Source: Chaetomium olivaceum (Eukaryota > Ascomycota > Sordariomycetes > Sordariales > Chaetomiaceae). Taken from it: a stretch of 64,000 nt of DNA. Made by a program: the position numbers and the translations under genes. Shown here piece after piece: positions 48,723 through 58,963 of this stretch (within the stretch, counting starts at the first letter, position 1; each line of letters opens with the position of its first letter). The stretch spans positions 124,001 to 188,000 of the forward strand of contig JAYWVB010000015.1 in NCBI GenBank assembly GCA_039881045.1, in the 5' to 3' direction. Below the pieces are notes generated by a model. The model searched no databases and was not told the DNA's origin. It was given only the letters and a program-made list of their open reading frames with translations.

Positions 48723-49984
48723 TCACACCTGGGTCGCCTCCCCACCCCTCGTCACCTTCCCCGCCTCACCAGCCTCCCAAAACCTCTCCTCCTTACCCCT
48801 CCCCTTCACCAGCCCCCACAGATCAAAGGGATCAACCAGCGTGACCAAAAACGCCCTTCCATCCTTATACCCTGGCCCATCCACCTCGGTCACGCCATCC
48901 AGCGCAAGATATGTCTTGGTGCTCTTGGGCAGATACTTCCGCGGATGCCTCACGTTCATCAGCACATGGTTGACCAGCATCAGGCTGGCCTCGAACACCC
49001 AAAAGAACCACTCGTATCGGATCGCGGGGCTCAGCTCGTCGAGGTCGATCCCCTCGGGCCGCCAGAAATCGTGCTCCGAGATGGTCCAGTACTCGGCCAC
49101 GCGGAAGACGGTGCGCACGGCGAGCAGCGCCGTCGAGGCGTACAGCGTGTACAGCGCGTTGAGGAGGTTGGGGTTGCGCAGCCCCGACCGCACGCAGCGG
49201 CCGTGGAAGGTGCCGGCGAGGAGGGTGAAGAGCGCCAGCACGCCGAGCTGCATGGCCAGGGAGGCTTTGAGGAGGGCGCGGCCCATATCTTGTTGGGACG
49301 GGGTGAGGGATTGGTTGACGCTGTAGGCGATGCCGTTGCCGTTGAGGATCTCGATGATGAGGGAGATGAAGGCGAAGGTGGAGATGACGCGGCCCGGGTG
49401 GATGGGCGAGTGGTAGGGCGCGTAGTAGAGGATGCGGCCGAGGACGTTGTAGTTGGCTAGTTCGAGGAGGGGGCTGCATAGATGGGGGGTAGGTGGGTTA
49501 GTATGATGGTGGTGTTGTGGTGGAGGGCTGGAGGTAAAAGGGGGGGAAAGGAGGTAGGGGTTGCGTACGGTGCTGCGTAGATCAGACAGGTGCTGACGAT
49601 GTACTTGATCAGGTTCTTGTAGTCGAAGGCGCCCATCTCCCGGATAATGAAACCCACGGTGAAGAGCAGGGCGCAAAAGACATAGAGGCCGGTCAGGCGC
49701 CAGCTCTTGTAGTGTCTGGCCGATGTCAGTTTTGTTTGGACTGCATATATCAACCAGGATACATCGAGGAGGCCTGGGTAAGGCTTGGTAAGTGGGTCTA
49801 TGTCACTTACATGCAATAGTAAGTGTGCAACGCCCCAGACAGCGCGAAGGCCACGGCGAAGAACACAGGGGCGCCTTTGTTAGGGGCGTAGAAGTAAACG
49901 CTACCCTCGACTATGCTGTGTGAGTATACTCCTCCAAGCATCATGCTCGACAAGATGGTCCATACCATATTCTCCCGTCTCCAT
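48723..49984 (-). CDS. RTA1-like seven-transmembrane protein
   Basis: Four exons, 49984-49966, 49910-49811, 49715-49569 and 49473-48723, give 338 residues. The RTA1 family of fungal membrane proteins includes the sphingoid-base exporter Rsb1 and sterol-stress proteins Rta1/Rta2. The short first exon encodes METGEY. It is followed by VEGSVYFYAPNKGAPVFFAVAFALSGALHTYYC (first membrane span), HYKSWRLTGLYVFCALLFTVGFIIRE (second), and LLELANYNVLGRILYYAPYHSPIHPGRV, a family hallmark. Later spans cover ISTFAFISLIIEILNGNG, LGVLALFTLLAG, the segment TLYASTALLAVRTVFRVAEY, and WFFWVFEASLMLVNHVLMNVRHP. The cytosolic tail is charged. The acceptor at 49911 was chosen because the alternative nine bases upstream brings in a stop. 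Substrate is not predictable from sequence. Confidence 0.9.
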
Positions 49985-50911
49985 CTTGGCGGTTTCTGGG
50001 TGGACCAAGACCCTGATGTCGGTTCTTGACTCGTTGTATCGTGGTGGTGATTGTGTGTGTGTTAGTCGGGCAGCCTGGAGAGTGCAGTCTTGTTGAGCAC
50101 GCCAGAACAGAAGAGCGAGTCTGCCATCTCTATCAAGAATCCCATCTTCGAGCACACGTCCATGACTTATAACTCGTCTTCTCGATGCTCGAGCGTTGAC
50201 TCCAATCGTATTTCGCGATCAATGTCTGCGGGTCCCATCGACCAGCCGCGCCGCAGCCACAGGGCTAGCCAATCGCATTTCGCCGTTCAATACGATGCAT
50301 CGTCGAGCTTGGTGGGGACCATGGCACATCCAATAAACTGGCGTTGCTGTAACGAAAGGGGAACTGTCAATGTGACTTCGATGGCGAGGCGCAATCAAAA
50401 GTACAGATGGTTCTCATCGTACTTCGGGTCGAGTGTTGCCCAGCTGCCGTTTGTGGCTGACTCCATCCCAAGTCCCGAACCCACGATGATGTGTCGAGTT
50501 GCCCAACTCTCAAGGACCCGCATTGCCGGGACATCAACAACCCGGCTGACCGTTGCCAATTTTAACATAAACATTTGAATTGTGAGTTGAGTTCGACCCC
50601 GGTTCCAGAAGCCCTGGGCGAATTTGACATGAAACTCGCCGTGTCCGGCCTCATATTGTCGATTCTTTGTTGAAAGCAAGAGGAGCCACGTGGGAGCCTC
50701 ACCTAACCCTCAAGTCGAGCATATGCCAAGGGGGCAAAGGACCAGACCCTAACCCTCTACGCCCTGCACAAATGTGGATCTGCCTTCCTGACCATTTCCC
50801 ATCTCAAACTGAAATTGAAACTTCTTGAGCCCGCAGAAGACGACACGTCAAACAACCACCAATATAACATTTTATCTTCCGAGCAATCTCTGAGATCCGA
50901 ATTCTCATACA
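49985..50911. promoter_or_regulatory. Divergent promoter region RTA1-like / Rsa3
   Basis: A spacer of 0.93 kb between divergent starts. The open frame at 50090-50578 has no family features. Confidence 0.45.
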
Positions 50912-51148
50912 ATGGCGTCTCAGAAAAAGTCTGACCAAGAGATTGCGTCCGAGTTTACATCGTACTACCTCCAGCGCGCCACGAAAGAGTTTGCTGAGGA
51001 CCTCGACAAGGTGCGCGCCGCAGACGACTTCAAAAACGATGCCCTCCCGATTCTCGTGAGCGCGTTGCAGCAGGGGACAGCGCTGTTTTCCCCTGAGGAG
51101 CAGAGGAGGATCATCACCGCTGCGGCTCGCCCAGAAAGCAAGCCTTGA
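50912..51148 (+). CDS. RSA3: Ribosome assembly protein 3 (Rsa3) family
   Basis: A small intronless gene of 78 residues. The central part FTSYYLQRATKEFAEDLDKVRAADDF...ALPILVSALQQGTALFSPEEQRRI matches the Rsa3 domain (residues about 15-68). Rsa3 acts in the nucleolus in early 60S ribosomal subunit assembly, with Dbp6 and other factors in yeast. Yeast Rsa3 has a long acidic N-terminal extension; filamentous fungi often do too, so this copy is short. An upstream exon adding an N terminus cannot be excluded, but the ATG context (acaATGgcg) is good and a CT/AC-rich leader precedes it. Confidence 0.85.
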   Translation: MASQKKSDQEIASEFTSYYLQRATKEFAEDLDKVRAADDFKNDALPILVSALQQGTALFSPEEQRRIITAAARPESKP

Positions 51149-51683
51149 GGCGCAGGTTCAGGTTGACTATTCAGCTCCGAATCCCGGAAACTCGACGACC
51201 TGGGAACCTCGAATCTCATTGCATCTCATTGCCCCAAAGCGGAAATACCTCGCGCAATATCTGAGAAACGACCTTCGCCTGGGGCCAAAGGAAGGGCAAA
51301 TGGCCGGCTTCGCCTCCTTCAACGAAGAAGAGAGCAAAGCCACTTTAAGTACTTCCTACCGCACGCACATCATCAGCACGGCAAGGATAAGCCCAATTCC
51401 GGTTTGCAAGGCTGAGCTCATTTTGTCGGGTTTCGAAACAACATGGAAGGGTATGAGAACTTAAAAAAACACAATCCCGAACAAGAGGATAAGGAATATC
51501 AAAAAAGGTCCCAAGCCCCAAACATGTTTGTTCCCCCTGTCAAGCCACGGCGTTGCACCGCCACAGTATCACCTCGCCACCCCCTCGCTACCAGATCCTC
51601 TTCAGATCTCAACGGGGTCGACGACCAACAGTGAACCTCTCATGAGTCACGATTCCGGATGCCCCTCCGCAATCACGTAATCA
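51149..51683. other. Spacer Rsa3 / tRNA-Ser, no gene seen
   Basis: About 530 bases. Includes the Rsa3 3' region and the upstream region of tRNA-Ser. No gene visible. Confidence 0.5.
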
Positions 51684-51780
51684 GACAACTTGGCCGAGTG
51701 GTTAAGGCGACAGACTTGAATTCTCACGTTCACGGTATCTGTTGGGTTCGCCCTCACAAGTTCGAATCTTGTAGTTGTCG
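51684..51780 (+). tRNA. tRNA-Ser (anticodon UGA) with a 16-nt intron
   Basis: Acceptor strands GACAACT and AGTTGTC pair over seven bases, with G as discriminator. The D arm is TTGGCCGAGTGGTTAAGGC. The anticodon stem ACAGA/TCTGT closes a loop CTTGAA(A) with anticodon TGA. A 16-nt intron, ttctcacgttcacggt, lies at 51721-51736, one base after the anticodon as in nuclear pre-tRNAs. A class II variable arm TTGGGTTCGCCCTC and the T arm ACAAG-TTCGAAT-CTTGT follow. A T4 run at 51782-51785 is the expected polymerase III terminator. Confidence 0.95.
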
Positions 51781-52226
51781 ATTTTCTTTTGCCCCTTTTT
51801 ACCCTTTTGCCGATGCATTCGTGTTCCCATTCTTACACATTATATCGAGACGTTGGTTCGGGTCTTTTATTTCTGCCATTAAATTCAGGACTATTGTTAG
51901 CATCTATTACTTTGTAATTACAAGGCCTATTTCCACTACCAACTTCATCAAGGTAGGTAGCTCCTATAATAACAGGAGCCAAGGTCGACATTGGAGATAG
52001 TTGTAGCTAATTTGTAGTTGTTAGCGAAGAGAGAGCTAGTATGATTGTATGATCAATTGGTGCCCCTTCTTTACTGATGACCTCAATTACATACATAAAG
52101 CGAAGTTTGATGTAGGCTATTAAAGGAAAGTAGAAAGAAAGAATAAGAAAAGAAACTAAAAAAGCTCACCGCCTAACCTCCTGCTTTTATTTAACGGAAA
52201 GGTAGAGGGCTACGAAAACTCCTCGA
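51781..52226. other. AT-rich spacer between RNA genes
   Basis: About 450 bases, clearly more A/T-rich than most of the window. No gene visible. Confidence 0.5.
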
Positions 52227-52323
52227 GGGGGGAGTTTTGCTTCGGTGGGATTCGAACCCGCACCCTTTGTGTGATGGGTGTACCATTTGGGGAACTCTAC
52301 GACTATGAACCTGCACTCCCCCC
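52227..52323 (-). ncRNA. tRNA-like element closed by a 9-bp stem
   Basis: On the minus strand the element opens with GGGGGGAGT and closes with ACTCCCCCC, a perfect 9-bp inverted repeat (52315-52323 and 52227-52235). Inside, near the 3' end, it has a good B box, GCGGGTTCGAATCCCAC, forming a T-arm-like hairpin with one mismatch, and before it a CACCC...GGGTG stem with a 10-base loop. A T4 run follows on the transcribed strand (52215-52218). I cannot fold it as a standard tRNA: the acceptor and D arm do not fit. It could be a degenerate tRNA, a tRNA-derived repeat or a small polymerase III transcript. Confidence 0.35.
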
Positions 52324-53030
52324 GCTTCGCCATTTAGTGCGTCTCCTTGCGGGGGGAAGTTGCTGTGGCAAGCGAGGAACAGGTTTATCAAGGGCCAATG
52401 GTGGCAGGTTTGGAGGGGTGAGAGGGTAGAAGTTGGGATGGAGGAGTGTGACGGCGTGGGTTGTGGATGGGGAGTGGTTGTTGATGAACAACCACACTTG
52501 TTTATTGCTTGGTACACATGGACCTGTTCATGGACATATCAACCGAGGATATCCACAGAATTAGAGCCTAGCAAGGTCTACATCTCTGCCACCGTGTCTT
52601 TCAGGCCATCGGCCACACGCCTCTGGGTGTCGGTACCAAGCGGGCCAGTCATTAACCTATTTGCAAACACGACAAAGACTAGACTACGCCTATCTCGCAC
52701 ATATACAGGCCATACGCCTTGATATCTCACTAGTTGACCGCTTCATTGTGACTCCAACCTACCATGTAGCAACCGACGTAATGCATGGGCTCGTCCACAT
52801 ATTTTGGGAGACAACTGAGCCTCGAGGACTCGGGTAGATTCACGAAATATGATGACCCAACAAGACCTGCTTTTCGTTATCCGTCCTCTACCGGCTATCG
52901 AGCATACAATCAAGCTCAAGTGTCGCTCCTAAACCGTCTTTATATAATAACCACACGGCATCAGCCCGTTTGGCAAACCAGAGCTACCTTACCACATCAT
53001 CTTTAGCTACCCACCACCACCACCACCAAA
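52324..53030. other. Spacer, no gene seen
   Basis: About 700 bases between the tRNA-like element and the eIF2B epsilon stop codon. Nothing recognisable. Confidence 0.5.
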
Positions 53031-55335
53031 TCAGTCACTCTCATCCCCATCCTCCTCCTCCTCACTACTCTCCCCTCATCCGCATTCTCCAGCCACTCCA
53101 CCAACACCCGACACTTCTGCCTCAGGGCATCCAAGCCCTCATTCTCAGCGGCCCGCTTATCCGCCCACCACGCCAGAATGCCCTCCTCCTCAAGCACATC
53201 CAGACTATACAGCTGCTGCAGCAGCGCGGCCAGCAGAGCGCCAGACCTACCGGGCTCCAGCCCCTTAACCGCGCCGAGCGCCTTCTGCAGGGCCAGGGCG
53301 AACTCAGCCTGTTGAGCAACCCCCTCCCCGCCAACACCGACCTCCTTGACGAATTTGACGGCGCCGTTCTTGGAGGTGAGGGCTTCGCCGGCAGCCTTGG
53401 TGGGCTCCAGGGCGCCGTGGTCGGGGGTGAGCAGCTCGGCCGCGCGGCGGACGAAGGCAACGGCGATGGCGCGGCGCATGGCGCCGTCCGAGGCGTTGTT
53501 GGCGAGACGCAGACCCATAAACTCGAGTTTGGCGCCGTCAAAGTCGTCGCTGTCGTCGGCGCGGAGCGCGTCGACTAGGCCGTGGACGGCGTCGTTGTGG
53601 AAGCCATCTGGCTTAGCGGCGTCGTCGGAGGCGAACGAGGAAAGACGGTCGCGCGTATGCGCAAAGTCGCCTGCGCGCAGAGACCCGGCCTGCGAGAGGT
53701 CGTCGTCCGAGTCGTACTCGTCATCCGAGGCGAGGGTGGAGATGGACGAGGTGGAGAGGTTGAGGCCTTCGAGTGAGTAGATGAGGGAGCTTTGAAGGAC
53801 TGCGGGATCCCGGTCTCCTCCGTCCGAGTCGTCCGAGTCCTCCTCGTCGGCGATGACTGTGTACGAGGCGCCCTTGCCGCCATTGCCGACTAATGAGACA
53901 TCAGTGTCGGCTAGCTGCTTTGTTATCTGCTAGTACAGATATGCGTGCCGGCGGTTTTGATGGTAGCTGGACACCGCTGGCAATGTGAGCGTGGTATGAG
54001 ATGAGCGTCCCCGCCGGGATACGGCAGTTCGCCCCAATCACGACCGAGCCTGCTAATACCGAGTGAACCACAGAGGCGCCGTCCTCTATCACGGCATCGT
54101 CCCAGATATAACTGTTTTCGATCTTGACGTTCTTCCCAATCTTGCATCGCCTCCCGATAGTGCTCCCGGAGATAGAACTTCCGGTTTTGATCGTTGTCCC
54201 CCGCCCAACTACCGACTGCGTTACTTTGGCACCCCTCTCTGCCACAACATGGTCCTCGACGTAACTGCCGCCTTTTACTCTCCTATATGTCTGGCCGTGG
54301 ATAAGATTGCTGTCCGGAACAAACGGCAGGGTCCACCGCTCAAGTACATCCCGGCTGATACAATCGTACATCTGAAGGTTGGTCGCACGCGCCGCATACC
54401 CGTCATCCAGTATTTCGGCATAGAGCATCTTTCCGTTGAGCTCCCAGTCCTTTAGCACACCGTGAAGAAAGTTTTTCCTTGGTAGCTCGTAGTCGAAGCT
54501 CTCTGACCATAGTGCCAACACATCCGGGGTACAAATATCGATACCACAATCGACAAGGTCGGTCCGAATCTCGAACTGGCCATGGGAGAATACCGCGGGA
54601 TCCAGGTTGAGGTAATGCTCGCTCTGAAGCGGGTGTGTCTCCTCGTACTGCAAGCACCGCCCAGTCATTGGGTCAACGACGAACACAGGTGTGATCCCCC
54701 TCGCCTTCGCTGCCCGGTGGGGTTCCTCCCCAACTGAGCGCAGGACCACGGTCATGCAGGCATCGCGATTTGCTTCCCTCCTCGCGCGGTGCTTCGCTAG
54801 GGCGGCATCCAGCTGGATATTCGACACCACGTCGCCATGGACGAGGATAAAGTCGCCTCCGATTATGCTCCGCTTGTCCAAGTCGCGTAGGAAGTCGCCG
54901 ATCGAATTCGCATCCGAAACGCGGATGAACTCCAGGGAGGAGAAGGGTGAGATGACGCTCCCGGGGCTCCACCGTGTAGACTCGTTGATGTAGTTTTCGA
55001 TGTTCTCTGAATGGGCGCCGCAGTAGACAAAGACCTCTTGGACGCCATTGGAGGCCAGAAACTCGAGGGTGTACTCAATCACCGGGACATTAACCAGTGG
55101 TAGGAGGCACTAGTGTTTGTGGGTTAGCTCCGTTATGGAAAGGGGAGAGGAAATCCTAGGCCGGCCTAACTCATACCCTTGGGGTCTCCAATGTGAAGGG
55201 TTTGAACCTGTCTTGGAACGAGTCGGCGAGGATGACGGCCTGGAGTACATCTTCCCTCTTCTCGTCGGTGCCGGCCTTGGCGGGCTTCTTCGCCTTGCCC
55301 GCGGCCGCCCCGCCCTTGCCTCCTTGCTTGGACAT
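53031..55335 (-). CDS. GCD6: Translation initiation factor eIF2B epsilon (Gcd6), two frame breaks
   Basis: Catalytic subunit of the guanine-nucleotide exchange factor for eIF2, the control point of translation under starvation. Exon 1 (55335-55177) encodes a Lys/Gly-rich start, then LQAVILADSFQDRFKPFTLE, the opening of the nucleotidyltransferase-like domain. Exon 2 (from 55109) continues CLLPLVNVPVIEYTLEFLASNGV. Left-handed beta-helix repeats follow (SYVEDHVVAERGAKV, GTTIKTGSSISGSTIG, KIENSYIWDDAVIEDGASV). The C-terminal W2/HEAT domain holds AFVRRAAELLTPDHG and LYSLDVLEEEGILAWW. Frame breaks occur at about 53905-53938 (between beta helix and an acidic linker) and at the G4 run 53072-53075. 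One more G in that run gives the acidic tail ESSEEEEDGDESD typical of this family, ending at 53031; as it stands the frame runs on to 53003. Length would be about 745 residues. Confidence 0.93.
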
Positions 55336-58300
55336 TGGTTGCTCCTGGGATTTCAATTCTTTGGTGAGGGTTTGCGTTGAAGTGTAGAGTCGGAGACTAT
55401 GTCAAGTCCAAATTACAGCGGAGCTTTCTGATTTCCTGTTATGGACAATCGAAACGGCAGTCACGTATGAGTCAAAGGCCGCCCAATTCACGATCCATCC
55501 AAAAGTTCAATGGTGGGGTGCGGGGTTGGTTTGTGGCTGCAAGGCTGAGAGACGAGGCGCAGAGCAGAGACAGCAAGCAACCAATGGCAATTCCAGGCTA
55601 GGGTTAGGGAGCACGACCTCTGGGCCTGCCCTCTTCAGGTCCCCCGGGCCCTTCAAGGCGTCGTTTGTTCACGCAACTTGCTTCGGAAACCTGCGACGTA
55701 TAGGGAAAAGAGAAATAAACTCTAGATTCGGCTTCAAGTTTTGTATTTTATCATCTTCTTCTCTTCTTGTCAATACACTTCCTGGAGAAGCGGAGCTTGA
55801 CAGAGTTCGACAAGCGCAACCGAAGTCGTCGAAACTAGACAACCGAGAACGGCTAGGCTTAATCCGTACTTCGTATCATCACACCCCACAACTAGCAGGA
55901 AAGATTCCCTCTTATCAAGATGCTGTACATATTGTATATATGTAAAGCCCCAAAAGGATTCCCCCCGGGCCATGATGGGATTGTTTCAAACCGACTCTGT
56001 GCAACAGCGACAGTGAAAGCCAGCCAAAGCGCCGGGCCCACGTCCCCACAGGATCCCGGGACGTGCTGCCAACGCAGTTCGAAACCTGCCAATCAAGGTT
56101 TTTGCATTTTTGCATGGTGGGCAACGGGCATGCAGCCTGCCGTTCTGGATGAGCCGAAACCCAAGGTCCGAGATTGCGGCGCCCTGAAAGGCCCGGCCAG
56201 ACCATTCCTCACCATGAAAATCAACACACCACTTTTTTTTTCACCTTCCCAATGCGTCCATCTCCAAGTCCAAAACTGGGGTTGACGAGAAACCAACAAG
56301 CCCAACAAGCACAACTGCAACAGAAGCGTGTCCTTTGGGTCGGATGACCTCATCCTTCAGCTTTAACTTTTAACTTTATCGTGCAGGATACATCAGAAGC
56401 GAAGTGTTCACGTGGGCGGAATAGGGATTTTTGTCAAGATTGGAAGGGGAATGACCTACGATGTTAGGATAGGGACGTACCTCCAACGTTATCGGTCCTC
56501 GTTCTCGCTGCGGTCCCCCGTTCCCGCCCTGAGACAGTCGCTCATTGTCTGTCTTCCTGCGCTGCCAGACAGCCAAGACATGAATGGTACTGAATACATG
56601 CAGAAAGCAGAGCACGACGACAAGTTGTCGCACCGTTTCACATGAACCCCGTAGTTAGGACCATCGAGTCCATTTTCACTGATTCCTACGAGAGACGATC
56701 ATGGCCCTTGGGGCCACTTGATTTCGAGAGACCCTGTTGTTCGACTGCAACGGCGCGGCGGCCCAGCCCGGCCCAGCCCCAGCGCCGAGCGTCCAGAACG
56801 AGCCAGCCCCCATGGAAAATGGGGGAAACCTGCATGATTTCCGGCCGAGCTTACGTAGCGCCGTAGCACGGCGGGAGCTCGAATTCCGTGCAGCACGCAG
56901 TTTTGGCGTTTCGTAGCAGGCATCTCCGGAACATGACGGACAGGGACAGGGCTGATACGACGTGTGCTCAAGGGGGGAGGAAGAAAAGGAAGAGGAAGAG
57001 AAGACAACCCCCCTGTTTTGCCCACAGAAAAAGGTCAAGGTCCCTTGTCCCCGATCAGAAACACGTCCGTCATCCCTCCTGCTCATGCCCCAGACGTGAC
57101 TCTCGCTTCCCTCACACGAGATCGCGAGACTAAAATCAGCCACCCGCCGAACGAGCCAACGGCAGCGCAGAGCCGGCCTCCGAGCCTGAGCCCGGCGAGG
57201 AAGGGGAAAAAAGCCCACTTCACTACCGAGCCAACTACAGATCTTGTACATACCGCGCTAGGTAGGGCTGGACCACTCCAGACTCCCAGTCCAGCCCACG
57301 CTAAAAGCAGCAGCCGCCCTTTCGACCAGCACGAGGAAGTTCCCGCCTGCCCACACCACGAACCGACCAGTCCGGGGGCCGGCACTTGGCTTGGTTTCAA
57401 GAGAGGGCATGTGTATAAATAACAGCCTGCTGGCCGCCTCCCCGCGCGCGCACCCCCCCCCAACCGGCCGGAAGCTTATCGTGGTTGCTTTTCCGGCACA
57501 GTCAGTTTTGCGAGTCGGTCTGTATGTACATACATACATACATACATACAAGAGGATGAGCTTCCCGTCTAGACCTTCAGCTTCCTTCCTCCCCTCGAGG
57601 GCACACCCCCCAAACCGGATAGATCTGTTCTCGACCCCGGACCCTGTTTCACCTTGCTCCCACGGCCCTGCTCCATCCCATGTCGGTGTGTTCCCGTCCC
57701 TCCCGCAGGCGTGGTTGGTGACTGGGGACTGGGGTCGAGGCCGTGGATGGATGCTGGCTGGTCTGGGGGTAGGGATGGTAGGGTAGGGTAAGGTAAGGGA
57801 AGGGTAAGATGTGTGATGTGTGAGTGGGCCGGGGCTGGTGCAGCTGGATGGGATTCATACATATTCCCATCCACGGCCCGCCCTTTCTCGTTTTATTTCT
57901 TCCTTTTCCTTCCGCTTCCCGCTCGGTCGGGATGTCCTCCCCCCTCTTCCCTTCTCGGTGTTCAAACTCGACCATCACGACGACGACGAGCCAGTTGAAC
58001 CTCCTCTTTCTTCTGTCTCATCGCACCTGTCAGCCAGGCACGGCAGACGTGTGAGTGTCACCAGTCACTCAGCCAAACACCCAGCCGTCTCCGCTCGAAG
58101 AACCCGCTCTTTGCGACTCCCTCCCCCAACAGCCTCGGGCCATGAGGGAGATGGATGAAGACCGCCGGTGGGCACACCCTGACCGGCGCCAACACGCCGG
58201 CTGCCAACCGCGGCGAAGAATTCACTTGCGGACCTCGTCGCCAGCCTCCGCTCAAGGAGGCCCTTCGGAACTCTGAACCACACAGCCTCAGACTCATCCA

Positions 58301-58963
58301 CTACTAGCGGCGACGACCCGACGACGAAGACAACCAAACAAACACACACACCGGCGGGCGGTTCACAAACATACCTACCCAATCAACAACCATTCATTGC
58401 TCCTATGGTCAACCCCCAAACTACCTACTACTGCTACTGATATACACAGCCAGCCCCAGCGCGGTGCAATCCCCGTCCATCCCAAATCCAAAACAGCTCT
58501 GTGTCGGCCAGGCCCCCGATCCAACTGCGTGCGCGATATGGCATGCTTTATGACAACGATACGCCTCGAGACGATACACCCAACGCCGAACCGAAATAAA
58601 AGCTCTCTCGCAGGTGTCAACTTTCTCCTTTCACGCAGCGCCCCTTTCTTTGGCCACGCCAACCCCCCGATCCCCGTTCGATTTGATGCGAGTTCAAGCT
58701 CAGCCCTTCCCCGGACGAGATCCCAAAAAAACCAGATCCAAAACTCGATCCAAGAACTCTCGATGCGAAGACCGGTTCGAAGACCAGATCCGAACCCCGC
58801 TCACTCAGTCCCTTTCGCCACCGACCGACCGATCCAAGCTCAGTCACGCACATCTTCTTACTGCGCTCTCCTCGCGCGGCGAAACGAACGAACGAACGGA
58901 CGAACCATCGATCGAACGATCACCGCGCCCACCTCTTCTCCCTCACTCACTGCACTGCAAGCA
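55336..58963. other. Gene-poor spacer between eIF2B epsilon and Skn7
   Basis: About 3.6 kb. It holds the eIF2B epsilon promoter on the left and the Skn7 3' region on the right. A (TACA)n repeat lies at about 57525-57551 and a (GAAC)n repeat at about 58884-58902. No open frame shows family features. Confidence 0.55.
57525..57551. repeat. (TACA)n tetranucleotide repeat
   Basis: About seven tandem units of taca/catg-like sequence (tacatacatacataca and neighbours). It lies in a gene-free region. Confidence 0.8.
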
